The notes beneath the pieces are model-generated. The model searched no databases and was not told the origin of the DNA. It saw only the letters and a program-made list of their open reading frames with translations. The position numbers were made by a program, and so were the translations under genes. From Chloroflexota bacterium (GTDB lineage: Bacteria > Chloroflexota > Anaerolineae > Aggregatilineales > Phototrophicaceae): a DNA stretch of 15,407 bases. The DNA is taken from NCBI GenBank assembly GCA_003242205.1, contig QGUR01000088.1, positions 1-15,407 of the forward strand, given 5' to 3'. This document shows, in pieces, positions 1 through 7,171 of the stretch (its first letter is position 1; the number at the start of each line of letters is the position of its first letter).

Positions 1-96
1 TTTATGTTTTATACCTTTTTGCCTTAAGGGTTTTTTATAGGATTTAAATGTTGGTTTTCTTTTTTCCGGCATTATCCATTATCTGGAGGGCTTATC

Positions 97-243
97 ATGC
101 TTTACATGCCTCGTGAAGAGGGTCAGGGCCTGGTCGAATATGCGCTGATCCTCGTCCTGGTCGCGGTCGTCGTGATCGTGATCCTTGCTCTGCTCGGGCC
201 GGCGATCGGCAACGTTTTCTCAGATATTGTCGAAGCGCTTTAG
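97..243 (+). CDS. Flp family type IVb pilin, 48 aa
   Basis: This is a very short pilin precursor of the Flp/Tad type, the subunit of thin adhesive pili assembled by a Tad system. The leader is about nine residues (MLYMPREEG). The processing site is Gly9 followed by QGLVEYALIL, with Glu five residues after the cleavage and Tyr next to it, which is the classic Flp signature. A single hydrophobic helix (about residues 16-33) follows, then a short polar tail, and the 48-residue length suits the family. The ATG at 97 has GGAGGG six bases upstream. No tad assembly gene (prepilin peptidase, TadA/B/C, secretin) is visible, so the pilin is transcribed alone, between an AT-rich leader (1-96) and its own terminator. 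Flp and TadE-like proteins share the hydrophobic start, but the length and the EY motif favour Flp. Confidence 0.9.
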   Translation: MLYMPREEGQGLVEYALILVLVAVVVIVILALLGPAIGNVFSDIVEAL

Positions 244-255
244 TCTTGGCCCCAT

Positions 256-287
256 GGGGATGGCCGCCAGGTCATCCCCCTTTTTTT
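256..287 (+). terminator. Rho-independent terminator of the pilin gene
   Basis: Bases 256-264 (GGGGATGGC) pair with 271-279 (GTCATCCCC) around a six-base loop, with one G-T pair. The stem is followed by C and seven T. It lies 13 bases after the pilin stop codon, so the pilin gene is a single-gene transcript. Confidence 0.88.
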
Positions 288-381
288 GCCCTCGCTTTGC
301 TTTCCCATTCAATTAAGAAATAGCATTGGCTTTAATCAGGTTCTCCTTTGAACGTAACCTGTCGCTGTGGCGGTGTTGTCG

Positions 382-387
382 TATACT
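382..387 (+). promoter_or_regulatory. Possible -10 element of the 428 gene
   Basis: TATACT at 382-387 lies about 40 bases before the ATG at 428 and matches five of six positions of the sigma-70 -10 consensus. Seventeen bases upstream (359-364, CTGTCG) the match to TTGACA is poor, so only the -10 half has support. Confidence 0.3.
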
Positions 388-427
388 AAGGAAATCTTTT
401 GGGCCGGGTGTAGTTGGATGAGTTGAT

Positions 428-736
428 ATGAGACACCAACGCGACGCGCTGAAGACGGCGATTAACCTGGGGATGGTGAACGCCGCGCTCAATGCGCTCG
501 TTTCGATTGCGGAAATGTTCGTTGAGCGAGGTGATACAGAGCGCGCCGCGAATATTCTTGCGCTGGTTCTGTGTTACCCGATGAGCCAGCGGACGGGTAA
601 ACGCGCCCGCGAACTTTTCAGCGATCTGGAGCAGACTGTTTGCCCGCGGGTTATCGCAGATGCCAGGTCGCGCGCCGAGCTACTGACGCTAGACGACCTG
701 GCATCCGAGGTGCTTGCCGAAACGGCAAACGAATAG
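428..736 (+). CDS. Small helical protein resembling the TPR tail of Chloroflexota regulators
   Basis: This 102-residue protein has no signal peptide or membrane segment and is predicted all-helical. Residues 18-52 (ALNALVSIAEMFVERGDTERAA then an ALVL segment) read like one TPR-type helical hairpin. The rest (RARELFSDLE at 59-68, then TLDDLASEVL at 87-96) resembles the closing helices that end large LuxR- or SARP-type ATPase/TPR regulators in Chloroflexota. The resemblance is recalled, not searched. A stop codon (419-421) lies in frame just before the ATG and the DNA upstream does not look coding, so the protein is a stand-alone unit or the relic of a larger gene. The ribosome binding site is weak. 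It converges on htpG, 34 bases away. No function can be assigned. Confidence 0.65.
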   Translation: MRHQRDALKTAINLGMVNAALNALVSIAEMFVERGDTERAANILALVLCYPMSQRTGKRARELFSDLEQTVCPRVIADARSRAELLTLDDLASEVLAETANE

Positions 737-741
737 GCGAC

Positions 742-762
742 GCCGCGATGCCTGACCGCGGC
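742..762. terminator. Weak hairpin between convergent genes
   Basis: GCCGCG (742-747) and CGCGGC (757-762) can pair around a nine-base loop between the stop codons of the 428 gene and htpG. A competing fold pairs 748-752 with 760-764. There is no T-run on either strand, so termination here would be inefficient or factor-dependent. Confidence 0.3.
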
Positions 763-770
763 ATTGCCGG

Positions 771-2726
771 CTAGGACGTTTTTTCCTTTGCTTCCTCTGC
801 TTCTGCTGCTTCAACCTTATCCGGCGTTCCATCGGGTTCTGGCTGGAGTTGCTCCAGCGGTGTGCCGGTAGCAGCCTGCATCAGCAGTGTCAGCCGCGTT
901 GCCATTGATGCCGGATCGGGGTGAAGACCTTCCTGCAACAGCGCCGTTTCAAAAATCTGCTCGATCACCATGTCTACGGAAGCGCGTGGCGCTGACGATA
1001 GCATCCGGCTCAGGTTGTGCAGCAATGGATGACGCGAGTTTAGCTCCATGATCCTGACCGGGAGCTCGTACTCGCGGTCGAGCAGACGCTGAATGCGATA
1101 CATATTCCGGTTCGGGTCGCTCTCGTTGCTGACCAGCCGCGCCGGGCTGTCGACAAGATTCCGGCTTTCGCGCACTTCCTGAACGCGATCTCCCAGTACT
1201 TCGGCGAAGCGCTGGCGCAGGGCGTTGAAGGCATCTTCAGGGAGTGCCTCGCGCTGTTGCGGCGCTGTCTCTTTCGGCGTTTCGCCGATATCGCGCAGGT
1301 CAATGTCGGCCTCATCGACATTGCGCAGCTTATGGCCATCGAACTCCCTCAGGCCCATGAGCATAATCGGATCGACCGGGTCGGTGAGATACAGCACTTC
1401 GATGCCGCGCTGGCGAAATGCGTCCAGATGCGGGCTGCGCGCCGCGCTGGTTATGTCTTCGCCGAGGATGTAATAGATGTCCTTCTGGTTGCGCGCCATG
1501 CGTTGCACGTATTCGGCCAACGAAATCGGCTCGTCGCTGCGGGTTGTGCGGAAGAACAGCAACGGCTCCAGATCTTCACGGTCGCCCGGACTGATCGCCA
1601 GCCCCTGCTTGATGAAGCGGCCGAATTTATCGTAGATTTTCAGATACGTCTCGCGTTTGTTCTTTGCCAGTCGTTTGAATTCGCTGAGTACCTTATTTGT
1701 CAGCGTTTTCTTGAGATTGGCAATCACGCGGGTTGTCTGGATGTTTTCGCGGCTGACGCTGAGCGGCAGGTCCTCGCTGTCGACGACGCCCTGCATGAAT
1801 TGCAGATATTCGGGCAGCAGTTCGGTCGTGTATTCCTGAATCAGCACCTTGCGCGCGTATAGTTTCAGGCCCGGCTCGCGACGCAGTCCGATCAGATTCG
1901 GCTCGGCGCTCGAAGGCACATAGAGCAGCGCGTAGAATTGCAGCGGCACATCGGCGCGCATGTGAATCCGGTGCAGCGGCTCGTTGAAGTCGAGCGTCAT
2001 CATTTTGTAGAAGTCGGTGTACTGCTCGTCGGTGACTTCTTTCGGCTCCTGCCGCCAGATGGCCGTTTGCTTGTTCGTGGCTTCGCTATCGTCGCCGACG
2101 TAGATCGGGTAGGGAATATAGTCGGAGTGGCGGCGGATAATATCCTTGAGCTTCCACCCCTGTAAAAATTCTCTGGCGTCGTCCTTGAGATGCAGAATGA
2201 TGTCAGTGCCACGCCGGTCGCGCTCGGCTGGCTCGATTGTGTAGGTTTCGCTGCCGTCGGATTCCCAGGCATAAGCGCTATCTTCCGGCCTGAACGAGCG
2301 CGAGACGACGCGGATACGGTCGGCCACCATAAAGGCCGAATAAAAGCCGACGCCGAACTGGCCGATCAGATCCTTCACAGGGCCATCTTTGCGATCCTGC
2401 AGCGCTTCAATAAATGCCTTGGCCCCACTGTGGGCGATCACACCGAGATTGTTGGCCAGTTCATCCTGGTTCATGCCGATGCCGGTGTCGCTAATGGTTA
2501 GCGTGCCGGCGGCTTCATCAGGACGGATACGAATTTCCAGCGGTGCATCGGCATCCAGGATATTGCTATTGGTAAGCTGCTCGAACTGCAGCCGGCTCAG
2601 CGCGTCTGATGCGTTGGAAATTAACTCGCGCAGAAAAACCTCGCGGTCGGTATAAAGCGAGTGAACGAGGATGTTCAATAGTTGCTGAATTTCAGCCTTG
2701 AACGTGTGCTGTTCACCGACAGCCAT
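771..2726 (-). CDS. htpG: Molecular chaperone HtpG (Hsp90)
   Basis: This is a cytosolic ATP-dependent chaperone of the Hsp90 family that helps fold client proteins under stress. The N-terminal GHKL ATPase carries RELISNASDAL with Glu34 and Asn38, DTGIGM at 80-85 and GVGFYS at 125-130. These are the Hsp90 ATP-binding boxes, all intact. The middle and C-terminal domains follow (for example LPLSVSREN, and the LNSRHPLL segment near the end), and the protein closes with an acidic Glu/Ala/Lys-rich tail. The length of 651 residues is usual. The reading frame stays open to a TTG at 2762, but the ATG at 2726 is preferred because AGGAG lies nine bases upstream and the family normally begins close to this point; the TTG has no such site. 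No CIRCE operator was seen upstream. The gene appears monocistronic. Confidence 0.95.
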   Translation of the reverse strand: MAVGEQHTFKAEIQQLLNILVHSLYTDREVFLRELISNASDALSRLQFEQLTNSNILDADAPLEIRIRPDEAAGTLTISDTGIGMNQDELANNLGVIAHSGAKAFIEALQDRKDGPVKDLIGQFGVGFYSAFMVADRIRVVSRSFRPEDSAYAWESDGSETYTIEPAERDRRGTDIILHLKDDAREFLQGWKLKDIIRRHSDYIPYPIYVGDDSEATNKQTAIWRQEPKEVTDEQYTDFYKMMTLDFNEPLHRIHMRADVPLQFYALLYVPSSAEPNLIGLRREPGLKLYARKVLIQEYTTELLPEYLQFMQGVVDSEDLPLSVSRENIQTTRVIANLKKTLTNKVLSEFKRLAKNKRETYLKIYDKFGRFIKQGLAISPGDREDLEPLLFFRTTRSDEPISLAEYVQRMARNQKDIYYILGEDITSAARSPHLDAFRQRGIEVLYLTDPVDPIMLMGLREFDGHKLRNVDEADIDLRDIGETPKETAPQQREALPEDAFNALRQRFAEVLGDRVQEVRESRNLVDSPARLVSNESDPNRNMYRIQRLLDREYELPVRIMELNSRHPLLHNLSRMLSSAPRASVDMVIEQIFETALLQEGLHPDPASMATRLTLLMQAATGTPLEQLQPEPDGTPDKVEAAEAEEAKEKTS

Positions 2727-2831
2727 ACCTTCAAACTCCTGCTGGAACGTTGTCTGTTTCAAACGCGCGACAGTTTTAACATGCCCCTGTAAGAACGAGA
2801 TAAAAATCGGAAGGTAGGCTGCAATGCAATG

Positions 2832-2867
2832 AAAAGGCCCGTGACCGGCTGTTGTCCAGCCACGGGC
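2832..2867 (-). terminator. Terminator of the 2920-3719 unit
   Basis: GCCCGTG (2837-2843) pairs with CACGGGC (2861-2867), with an inner GCTG/CAGC stem (2848-2851 and 2857-2860). Read on the minus strand, the hairpin is followed by CTTTTC. It lies about 50 bases past the stop of the small gene and upstream of htpG, so it separates the two units. Confidence 0.65.
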
Positions 2868-2919
2868 AAACGTCCGCGCCGGTAATACGTTTACGCGGCG
2901 CGTGGTGACAGGCTAGATG

Positions 2920-3210
2920 TTACTTCTTGCCGCGACCGAACGACCCTCGGCTACGAACTTCAGGGTTATCGGTCCTGCCGGCGCTGCGAGCGCTTCCCGA
3001 TGACCGGCGCAGGAACGAGCCGGGACGACCAAACGAGCCCCGGCTGCGAACTTCAGGGTTATCCACCGTCCGGTTAATCGGCCCGCGCTGGCTGAAATCG
3101 GTCCCGCCTCCACCCAGACCGCCGCGACTTCCCATGAAACGCGACAAAAGCATGAACCCAACGATGAGAAAGATACCGAGCAGGCACAGAGTTCCGAGAT
3201 CATCAAACAT
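2920..3210 (-). CDS. Small membrane protein with a Gly-rich, duplicated basic tail
   Basis: This 96-residue protein begins with one hydrophobic helix (about residues 6-23, LGTLCLLGIFLIVGFMLL). A glycine-rich stretch (27-36) follows, then a basic tail holding two exact copies of DNPEVRSRGSFGR at residues 50-62 and 81-93. The tail is probably disordered and, with an N-out or N-in single helix, could lie on either face of the membrane. The start is well supported: AGGAGA lies seven bases before the ATG and overlaps the stop of the preceding gene, 11 bases away, so the two are probably co-translated. A second frame is open over the same bases, but its product lacks a ribosome binding site and the repeat structure. 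The family is not recognised; similar small proteins with a DNP-x-x-RSRG-x-FG tail seem familiar from Chloroflexota, unverified. Confidence 0.72.
   Translation of the reverse strand: MFDDLGTLCLLGIFLIVGFMLLSRFMGSRGGLGGGGTDFSQRGPINRTVDNPEVRSRGSFGRPGSFLRRSSGSARSAGRTDNPEVRSRGSFGRGKK
2932..2970 (-). repeat. Coding repeat copy 2 (13-residue motif)
   Basis: This encodes residues 81-93 of the small membrane protein, DNPEVRSRGSFGR, identical at the protein level to the copy at 3025-3063. The two DNA copies differ only at a few, mostly third, codon positions. Confidence 0.8.
3025..3063 (-). repeat. Coding repeat copy 1 (13-residue motif)
   Basis: This encodes residues 50-62 of the small membrane protein, the same 13 residues as 2932-2970. 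Synonymous differences between the copies suggest that selection acts on the peptide and not a very recent duplication. Confidence 0.8.
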
Positions 3211-3221
3211 TTGCGTTTCTC

Positions 3222-3719
3222 CTAACGCACTTGAAAGGCGACGGTGTTGGCGGGGTTGCCGTTGATGATGAACTCTGCCTCGTAGGAACCTCTGCGAAGC
3301 TGGTCAAGCTGGTCCGGTTCCAGTGTGAAATTGATGCAGGTCGCTTCGTAGTCCTGATCGGCAACGATGATATCCGACTCTTCATACAGCTCGTTGTCAA
3401 GATACCAGCGCACAAAGACTTCGGTTCCTGCAACAACGTCACTGTTTTCAGCCACGACATAGACGATGCTGTCGGGATTAAACGTCGAGGTTACATTGGT
3501 GGGGCAACCATTGCGGTCGATATTGGAGGCAGTGACGACGTTTCCAAGCTCGATACCGTCATCGACAATGGTGGTATCCCGCGGGTCGGCTGCCGGGACA
3601 TTTGATGGCGTTTGTGGCTCGGTGTTGCCTCCAAACAGGCGCGGGAGAAAAATGACTGCCGCGAGGATGATAAGGACGCCGATTGCGATGGTGCGGCCGT
3701 CCAGGCGGAAATTGGACAT
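3222..3719 (-). CDS. Membrane-anchored protein with an outer beta-domain, paralogue of the 11407 gene
   Basis: This 165-residue protein has a basic start, one membrane helix (about 11-27) and a Pro/Asn-rich linker (31-50). It ends in a domain of about 100 residues (66-165), probably a beta-sandwich outside the cytoplasmic membrane. The domain is marked by NGCP (Cys72), GTEVFVRWY (98-106), ADQDY (120-124), Cys128, FTLEP (131-135) and a GSYEAEF strand (144-150). The same landmarks, including both cysteines, occur in the C-terminal third of the protein at 11407-12342, so the two are paralogues in that domain. The function is unknown. The frame stays open to a GTG at 3755, but the ATG at 3719 is chosen because CGGAG lies nine bases upstream and the protein then begins directly with a typical anchor. 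It is the first gene of a unit with the small gene at 2920. Confidence 0.78.
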   Translation of the reverse strand: MSNFRLDGRTIAIGVLIILAAVIFLPRLFGGNTEPQTPSNVPAADPRDTTIVDDGIELGNVVTASNIDRNGCPTNVTSTFNPDSIVYVVAENSDVVAGTEVFVRWYLDNELYEESDIIVADQDYEATCINFTLEPDQLDQLRRGSYEAEFIINGNPANTVAFQVR

Positions 3720-3743
3720 CTGGTTATGCTCCGAGTATAGAGT

Positions 3744-3755
3744 GTGAATATTCAC
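3744..3755. promoter_or_regulatory. 12-bp perfect palindrome upstream of the 3719 start
   Basis: GTGAATATTCAC is a perfect 12-base palindrome located 25 bases before the ATG at 3719. A second short palindrome, ATATC-A-GATAT, sits at 3769-3779. Both lie in the AT-rich control region of the minus-strand unit and could be operator half-sites for a dimeric regulator. No clear -35/-10 pair was recognised to anchor this, so the role is a guess. Confidence 0.3.
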
Positions 3756-3868
3756 CTTTCTTCATTAAATATCAGATATCGAAATTTTCTCATTAATGTT
3801 CATTGAGGAAGGCGCAGCGGAACGGGCGCAAACGCTGTCGGGAGGCGAACGCCCGGTTGTAAATAGCA

Positions 3869-3904
3869 GCGCAGGCCAGACGTCGAGATGTTTCTGGCCT
3901 GCGC
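3869..3904. terminator. Strong 12-bp perfect hairpin after the acidic protein gene
   Basis: GCGCAGGCCAGA (3869-3880) pairs perfectly with TCTGGCCTGCGC (3893-3904) around a 12-base loop, about 30 bases past the stop of the minus-strand gene at 3936. On the minus strand the hairpin is followed only by TGCTATTTAC, not a real T-run, and the plus side has none either. It probably ends transcription of the acidic protein gene or protects its 3' end. Confidence 0.55.
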
Positions 3905-3935
3905 GAACCCAGGTCATTGAATGAACGTTACGATA

Positions 3936-4373
3936 TTACTGAACGCCGGAGGGTTGTGTGTTCCCGGTTGGCATCTCATCGTCCAGATCGTCTTCGCCGG
4001 TAATTGCATCGAATACTTCGTCTTCGGTCGGGCGAAAACTTGCCGGCTCGTCGGCGTCGACCGGCGTGTCCTGTGCTTCAAGATCGCCGATTTCGACCAC
4101 ATCTTCAATCGCGCCGTCTTCATAGCCCTCGACATAGCTGCCGCGTTCCGCCGATTCGAGACTCAGCGCTTCATCGTCGTCCAGTTTGTCCCAACCATAG
4201 TCCTCCAGATTTTCGATGACGCGTTCTCGATCCATGTCTTCGGGCCCGATTGTCTCAAGCCAGTCCTCGGTATCGCGGTTTGGACGTTCTTCATCATCGC
4301 GATACGACTGGATATTCTGCTCTTTACGTTCACGCTCATCCGGCGTGCGTTGTTTTCGTTGATCGTCGCGCAT
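3936..4373 (-). CDS. Highly acidic hypothetical protein, 145 aa
   Basis: About one third of this 145-residue protein is Asp or Glu (roughly 50 residues against 15 Arg/Lys), giving a strong net negative charge. It has no signal peptide, membrane helix or cysteine. The N-terminal 30 residues are charged of both signs (MRDDQRKQRTPDERERKEQN), residues 37-70 contain DWLETIGPEDMDRERV and a YGWDKLDDDE segment, and the rest is mostly acidic and probably disordered. The ATG at 4373 has GGGAGGG a few bases upstream. The open frame continues to 4415, but those 14 extra residues overlap that site. No known family is recognised; a nucleic-acid mimic, an adaptor or a stress-related disordered protein are all possible. 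It lies between the mutS2 terminator and a strong hairpin, so it is probably transcribed alone. Confidence 0.65.
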   Translation of the reverse strand: MRDDQRKQRTPDERERKEQNIQSYRDDEERPNRDTEDWLETIGPEDMDRERVIENLEDYGWDKLDDDEALSLESAERGSYVEGYEDGAIEDVVEIGDLEAQDTPVDADEPASFRPTEDEVFDAITGEDDLDDEMPTGNTQPSGVQ

Positions 4374-4463
4374 GATGCCCTCCCGGCTGCACGTCCTTTG
4401 CCTGCACTTTATCATGCATGGCGTAGTATTACAATTAGTGTGACGTGAGCGTCTGTGGAGTTC

Positions 4464-4501
4464 AAAACAAAAAAAGGAACGGCTTGATATAAGACCGTTC
4501 C
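4464..4501 (-). terminator. Rho-independent terminator of mutS2
   Basis: GGAACGG (4476-4482) pairs with CCGTTCC (4495-4501), and the inner CTT/AAG can extend the stem past one bulged base. Read on the minus strand the stem is followed by a seven-T run and then GTTTT. It lies 32 bases after the mutS2 stop codon. Confidence 0.9.
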
Positions 4502-4532
4502 CTAATAGTGCTTCACTGCTACGACAGAAAAC

Positions 4533-6929
4533 TTAAGTCAGCGGCGCGAGGTAAATGATGGTCACACCTTCGCCGCCTTCCTTGGGTGAGGCAGGTACGG
4601 CCTTGGTGACTAGCGGATGCTCCGAAACGCGCTCCTGCACGGCCCTACGCAGCGCGCCGGTTCCCTTGCCGTGAATAATGCGCGCGAACGGCAGCCCGGC
4701 GAGATAGGCGGCGTCGATGTAGTTTTCCAGCCGCACGATGGCGTCTTCGACGCGCAGACCACGCAGGTCAAGCTCCAGACCGGGGGACGGGCCTTTTTCC
4801 AGCGGCGCTACGGTTTCCTGTGCGTATTGAGAGACGCGGCGCTTTTTCAGTTCCTTGCGCTCGCTGCGGCTTGGCTTGCGTAATTCGCGCAGATTGGCGC
4901 GAACGCGCAGCCCGCCCACCTGAACAACCGCGTCATCCTTGTCCAGTTCGGTGATCGTGCCTTCGGCCTTCAGCGTGTCAAGCCAGACTGAATCGCCCAA
5001 TCGCGGCGTCCAGTCAAGTCCATCCGGCACATCAACCGCGTTGTCGATTGGCTGCAAAAGCGCGTTGCCCAGCGCATCGGCGGCCTGCTGAACCTGCCGC
5101 AGCGCGTCCAGCGGCAGCGATGCGTCGCGCATCTCATTGCGAAGGCGGCGCAGTTCCTTGCGGAATTCATCAAGCTCGTTCTGCACCTGCCGTCTGGATG
5201 AGGCGATGATGTCTCGCCGCTCGTTCTCAAGTTCGCTCAGCCGCGCCTGCAATTCGGCCTTCTGCGCTTCGATCTCTTCCCGCATTTCCGTGATGGCCTG
5301 CTGCTGGCGACGAATGTCCTCCCGCGTCCGGTGAATCTCGTCCAGCAGGTCGTCGGCAACCAGATCTTCGGTTGCCACCATGGAGCGCGCGTCTTCCACA
5401 ATCGACGGGTCCAGGCCCAGCCGGGTCGCGATTGCCAGCGCGTTTGAACGCCCCGGCAGGCCGACGATGAGGCGATAGGTTGGGCGTAGCGTTTCCAGAT
5501 CAAACTCGACGCTGGCGTTCCGCACGCCGGGCGTTTCAACGCTGTAAACCTTCAGTTCGGGATGGTGTGTCGTGACCATGGTGGTCACGCGCCGCTTCAG
5601 CAGGTGGGTCAGGATTGCCCGCGCCAGCGCCGAACCTTCGGCGGGATCGGTGCCGGCTCCCAGTTCGTCCAGCAATACCAGCGAGCGCTCGTTGCATTCG
5701 CGCAGAATCTGGATCGTGTTCGTCATGTGCGACGAGAAGGTACTCAGCGATTGCTCGATGCTCTGCTCGTCGCCGATATCGGCATAGATGCCTTCGAAGA
5801 CGCTCAGGCGCGCGCGCTCGCAGGGCAGGTGCAGGCCACACTGGGCCATTAGCGCCATCAGGCCGACTGTCTTGAGCGATACCGTCTTGCCGCCGGTATT
5901 CGGGCCGGTGACGACCAGAATCCAAGTGTTATCGTCGAATTCCACATCAATCGGCACGACGTTGCCGGTGAGGAGCGGGTGGCGCGCGCCGATCAACTCG
6001 ATGACGCTGCCGGGATGGTCGGGGTTATTGGGTCGCGGCTCAAATGCCGCCAGATGGGGTTCGACCGCGTTGAGCGCTTCCGCGTAACGCGCCTTGGCAA
6101 AGACCAGATCGAGATATGCCAGCACCTCCACCGTACGCACGATGGCCTCGCTGTTTTCGCCGACCTGCTCGGTGATCTGGGTGAGGATGCGGCGGATTTC
6201 CTTTTCCTCATCCAACTGCAGTTCGCGCCACTTGTTGTTAAGCTCGACCGTTTCCAACGGCTCGATCCAGAGCGTCGCGCCCGAAGACGACGAATCGTGA
6301 ACGACACCCGGAATTTTGCCGCGGTGATCTGCCTTAAGCGGCACGACGTACCGCCCGTTCCGCATGGTGATGATCGGCTCCTGCAGCACCGCCTGATTGC
6401 TGCTGGCGCTGACAATGCGCTGGAGCCTGGCCTGCAAGCGGTCGAAGGCGACTTTCAAATCGCGGCGAATCGTCGCCAGTTGCGGGCTGGCGCTGTCACG
6501 AATCTGCGCGTTTTCGTCGAGAATCCGCCCGATTTCTTCCTGAAGTTCGCTGCACTCTTCGATCTCGCTGGCGATTTCGGAGAGCAGGGGATAGCTCGCC
6601 TTCATGCGCCCGATCGTGCGTTTGATCGTCGTGCCGCGCCGCAGCGTCGTGCGAATGTCGAGCAGCACCGGCGGTTCGATCAGGATGCCGCGCTGCGCCG
6701 CGATGGCAACATCGCGCACGTCGCGTGCGCCGCCCAGGCTGACATTGACCTTGTTCTCGAACATGGCGCGCGCTTCGGACGTTTCCGCCTGCCAGTTGCG
6801 CGCTTCATCCAGCCGGCTCGATGGCCACAGTTCAAGCGCCAGTTCGGCTCCGGCAGAAAAGGTGGTATGCCGCGCCAGTTGCTCCAGTATTTTGTTCAGT
6901 TCAAGCACATGAAGGGTTTTGTCGTTCAT
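4533..6929 (-). CDS. mutS2: Endonuclease MutS2 / ribosome-collision ATPase
   Basis: MutS2 is a cytosolic ABC-type ATPase related to the mismatch-repair protein MutS but without its mismatch-recognition domain. In studied bacteria it suppresses recombination or splits collided ribosomes. All landmarks are present in 798 residues: an N-terminal helical core, Walker A GPNTGGKT (342-349), the STFSSHM signature (396-402), Walker B LVLLDELGAGTDP (417-429), a long charged coiled coil (about 510-610) and a C-terminal Smr nuclease domain with LDLRG (720-724) and HGKGTG (753-758). The Smr motifs are of the normal MutS2 type. The start fits the family (MNDKTLHVLELNKIL), though no good Shine-Dalgarno is seen. 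A sigma-70-like promoter lies about 55-80 bases upstream and a strong terminator downstream, so the gene is monocistronic. Confidence 0.96.
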   Translation of the reverse strand: MNDKTLHVLELNKILEQLARHTTFSAGAELALELWPSSRLDEARNWQAETSEARAMFENKVNVSLGGARDVRDVAIAAQRGILIEPPVLLDIRTTLRRGTTIKRTIGRMKASYPLLSEIASEIEECSELQEEIGRILDENAQIRDSASPQLATIRRDLKVAFDRLQARLQRIVSASSNQAVLQEPIITMRNGRYVVPLKADHRGKIPGVVHDSSSSGATLWIEPLETVELNNKWRELQLDEEKEIRRILTQITEQVGENSEAIVRTVEVLAYLDLVFAKARYAEALNAVEPHLAAFEPRPNNPDHPGSVIELIGARHPLLTGNVVPIDVEFDDNTWILVVTGPNTGGKTVSLKTVGLMALMAQCGLHLPCERARLSVFEGIYADIGDEQSIEQSLSTFSSHMTNTIQILRECNERSLVLLDELGAGTDPAEGSALARAILTHLLKRRVTTMVTTHHPELKVYSVETPGVRNASVEFDLETLRPTYRLIVGLPGRSNALAIATRLGLDPSIVEDARSMVATEDLVADDLLDEIHRTREDIRRQQQAITEMREEIEAQKAELQARLSELENERRDIIASSRRQVQNELDEFRKELRRLRNEMRDASLPLDALRQVQQAADALGNALLQPIDNAVDVPDGLDWTPRLGDSVWLDTLKAEGTITELDKDDAVVQVGGLRVRANLRELRKPSRSERKELKKRRVSQYAQETVAPLEKGPSPGLELDLRGLRVEDAIVRLENYIDAAYLAGLPFARIIHGKGTGALRRAVQERVSEHPLVTKAVPASPKEGGEGVTIIYLAPLT

Positions 6930-6983
6930 GAAATGGGTGCGTCTTCGCTGCGGGGCTTCCCGCCTGGTTAGCGTCGTTCAATC

Positions 6984-7011
6984 ATTGTACCAGCGCCACC
7001 TCAGGATTCAA
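6984..7011 (-). promoter_or_regulatory. Sigma-70-like promoter of mutS2
   Basis: On the minus strand TTGAAT (7006-7011) and TACAAT (6984-6989) are separated by 16 bases, matching four and five of six consensus positions. Transcription would begin near 6977, giving an untranslated leader of about 48 bases. Confidence 0.55.
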
Positions 7012-7031
7012 TAATATATTGAGAGGGGTAA

Positions 7032-7113
7032 GGATGAGTTTTAATCGATTTCTATGGCTCATAAGTGCTGGCTGTCTGGCTTTCTCACGGGCGTAGCGGA
7101 AAATTACTCATCC
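7032..7113. repeat. Widely spaced inverted repeat in a divergent promoter region
   Basis: GGATGAGT (7032-7039) and ACTCATCC (7106-7113) are exact inverted copies 66 bases apart, in the 242-base gap between the divergent mutS2 and 7172 genes. The spacing suits two operator sites or DNA looping better than an RNA hairpin. An eight-base match can also be chance. Confidence 0.25.
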
Positions 7114-7171
7114 CTTTCTTAATTACTAACGTTATTTTATAGACTGACGGCAACAAGGAAAGGGAGGGTCT

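Noticed and set aside
418..426. Two-codon start-stop (ATG AGT TGA) just before the 428 gene
   Set aside because: It could be a minimal leader frame, but no ribosome site precedes it and an ATG-TGA of this size is expected by chance.
2727..2762. Twelve-residue extension of HtpG from a TTG codon
   Set aside because: No ribosome binding site precedes the TTG, whereas AGGAG lies nine bases before the ATG at 2726.
2763..2835. Heat-shock control element (CIRCE) upstream of htpG
   Set aside because: Looked for TTAGCACTC and GAGTGCTAA half-sites; neither is present.
2913..3206. Alternative 97-codon minus-strand frame over the small repeat-tail gene
   Set aside because: No suitable ribosome site, and the protein repeat with silent DNA differences is seen only in the other frame.
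5979..6971. 330-codon plus-strand frame opposite mutS2
   Set aside because: It is fully antisense to MutS2, whose every motif is intact, and shows no recognisable domain.
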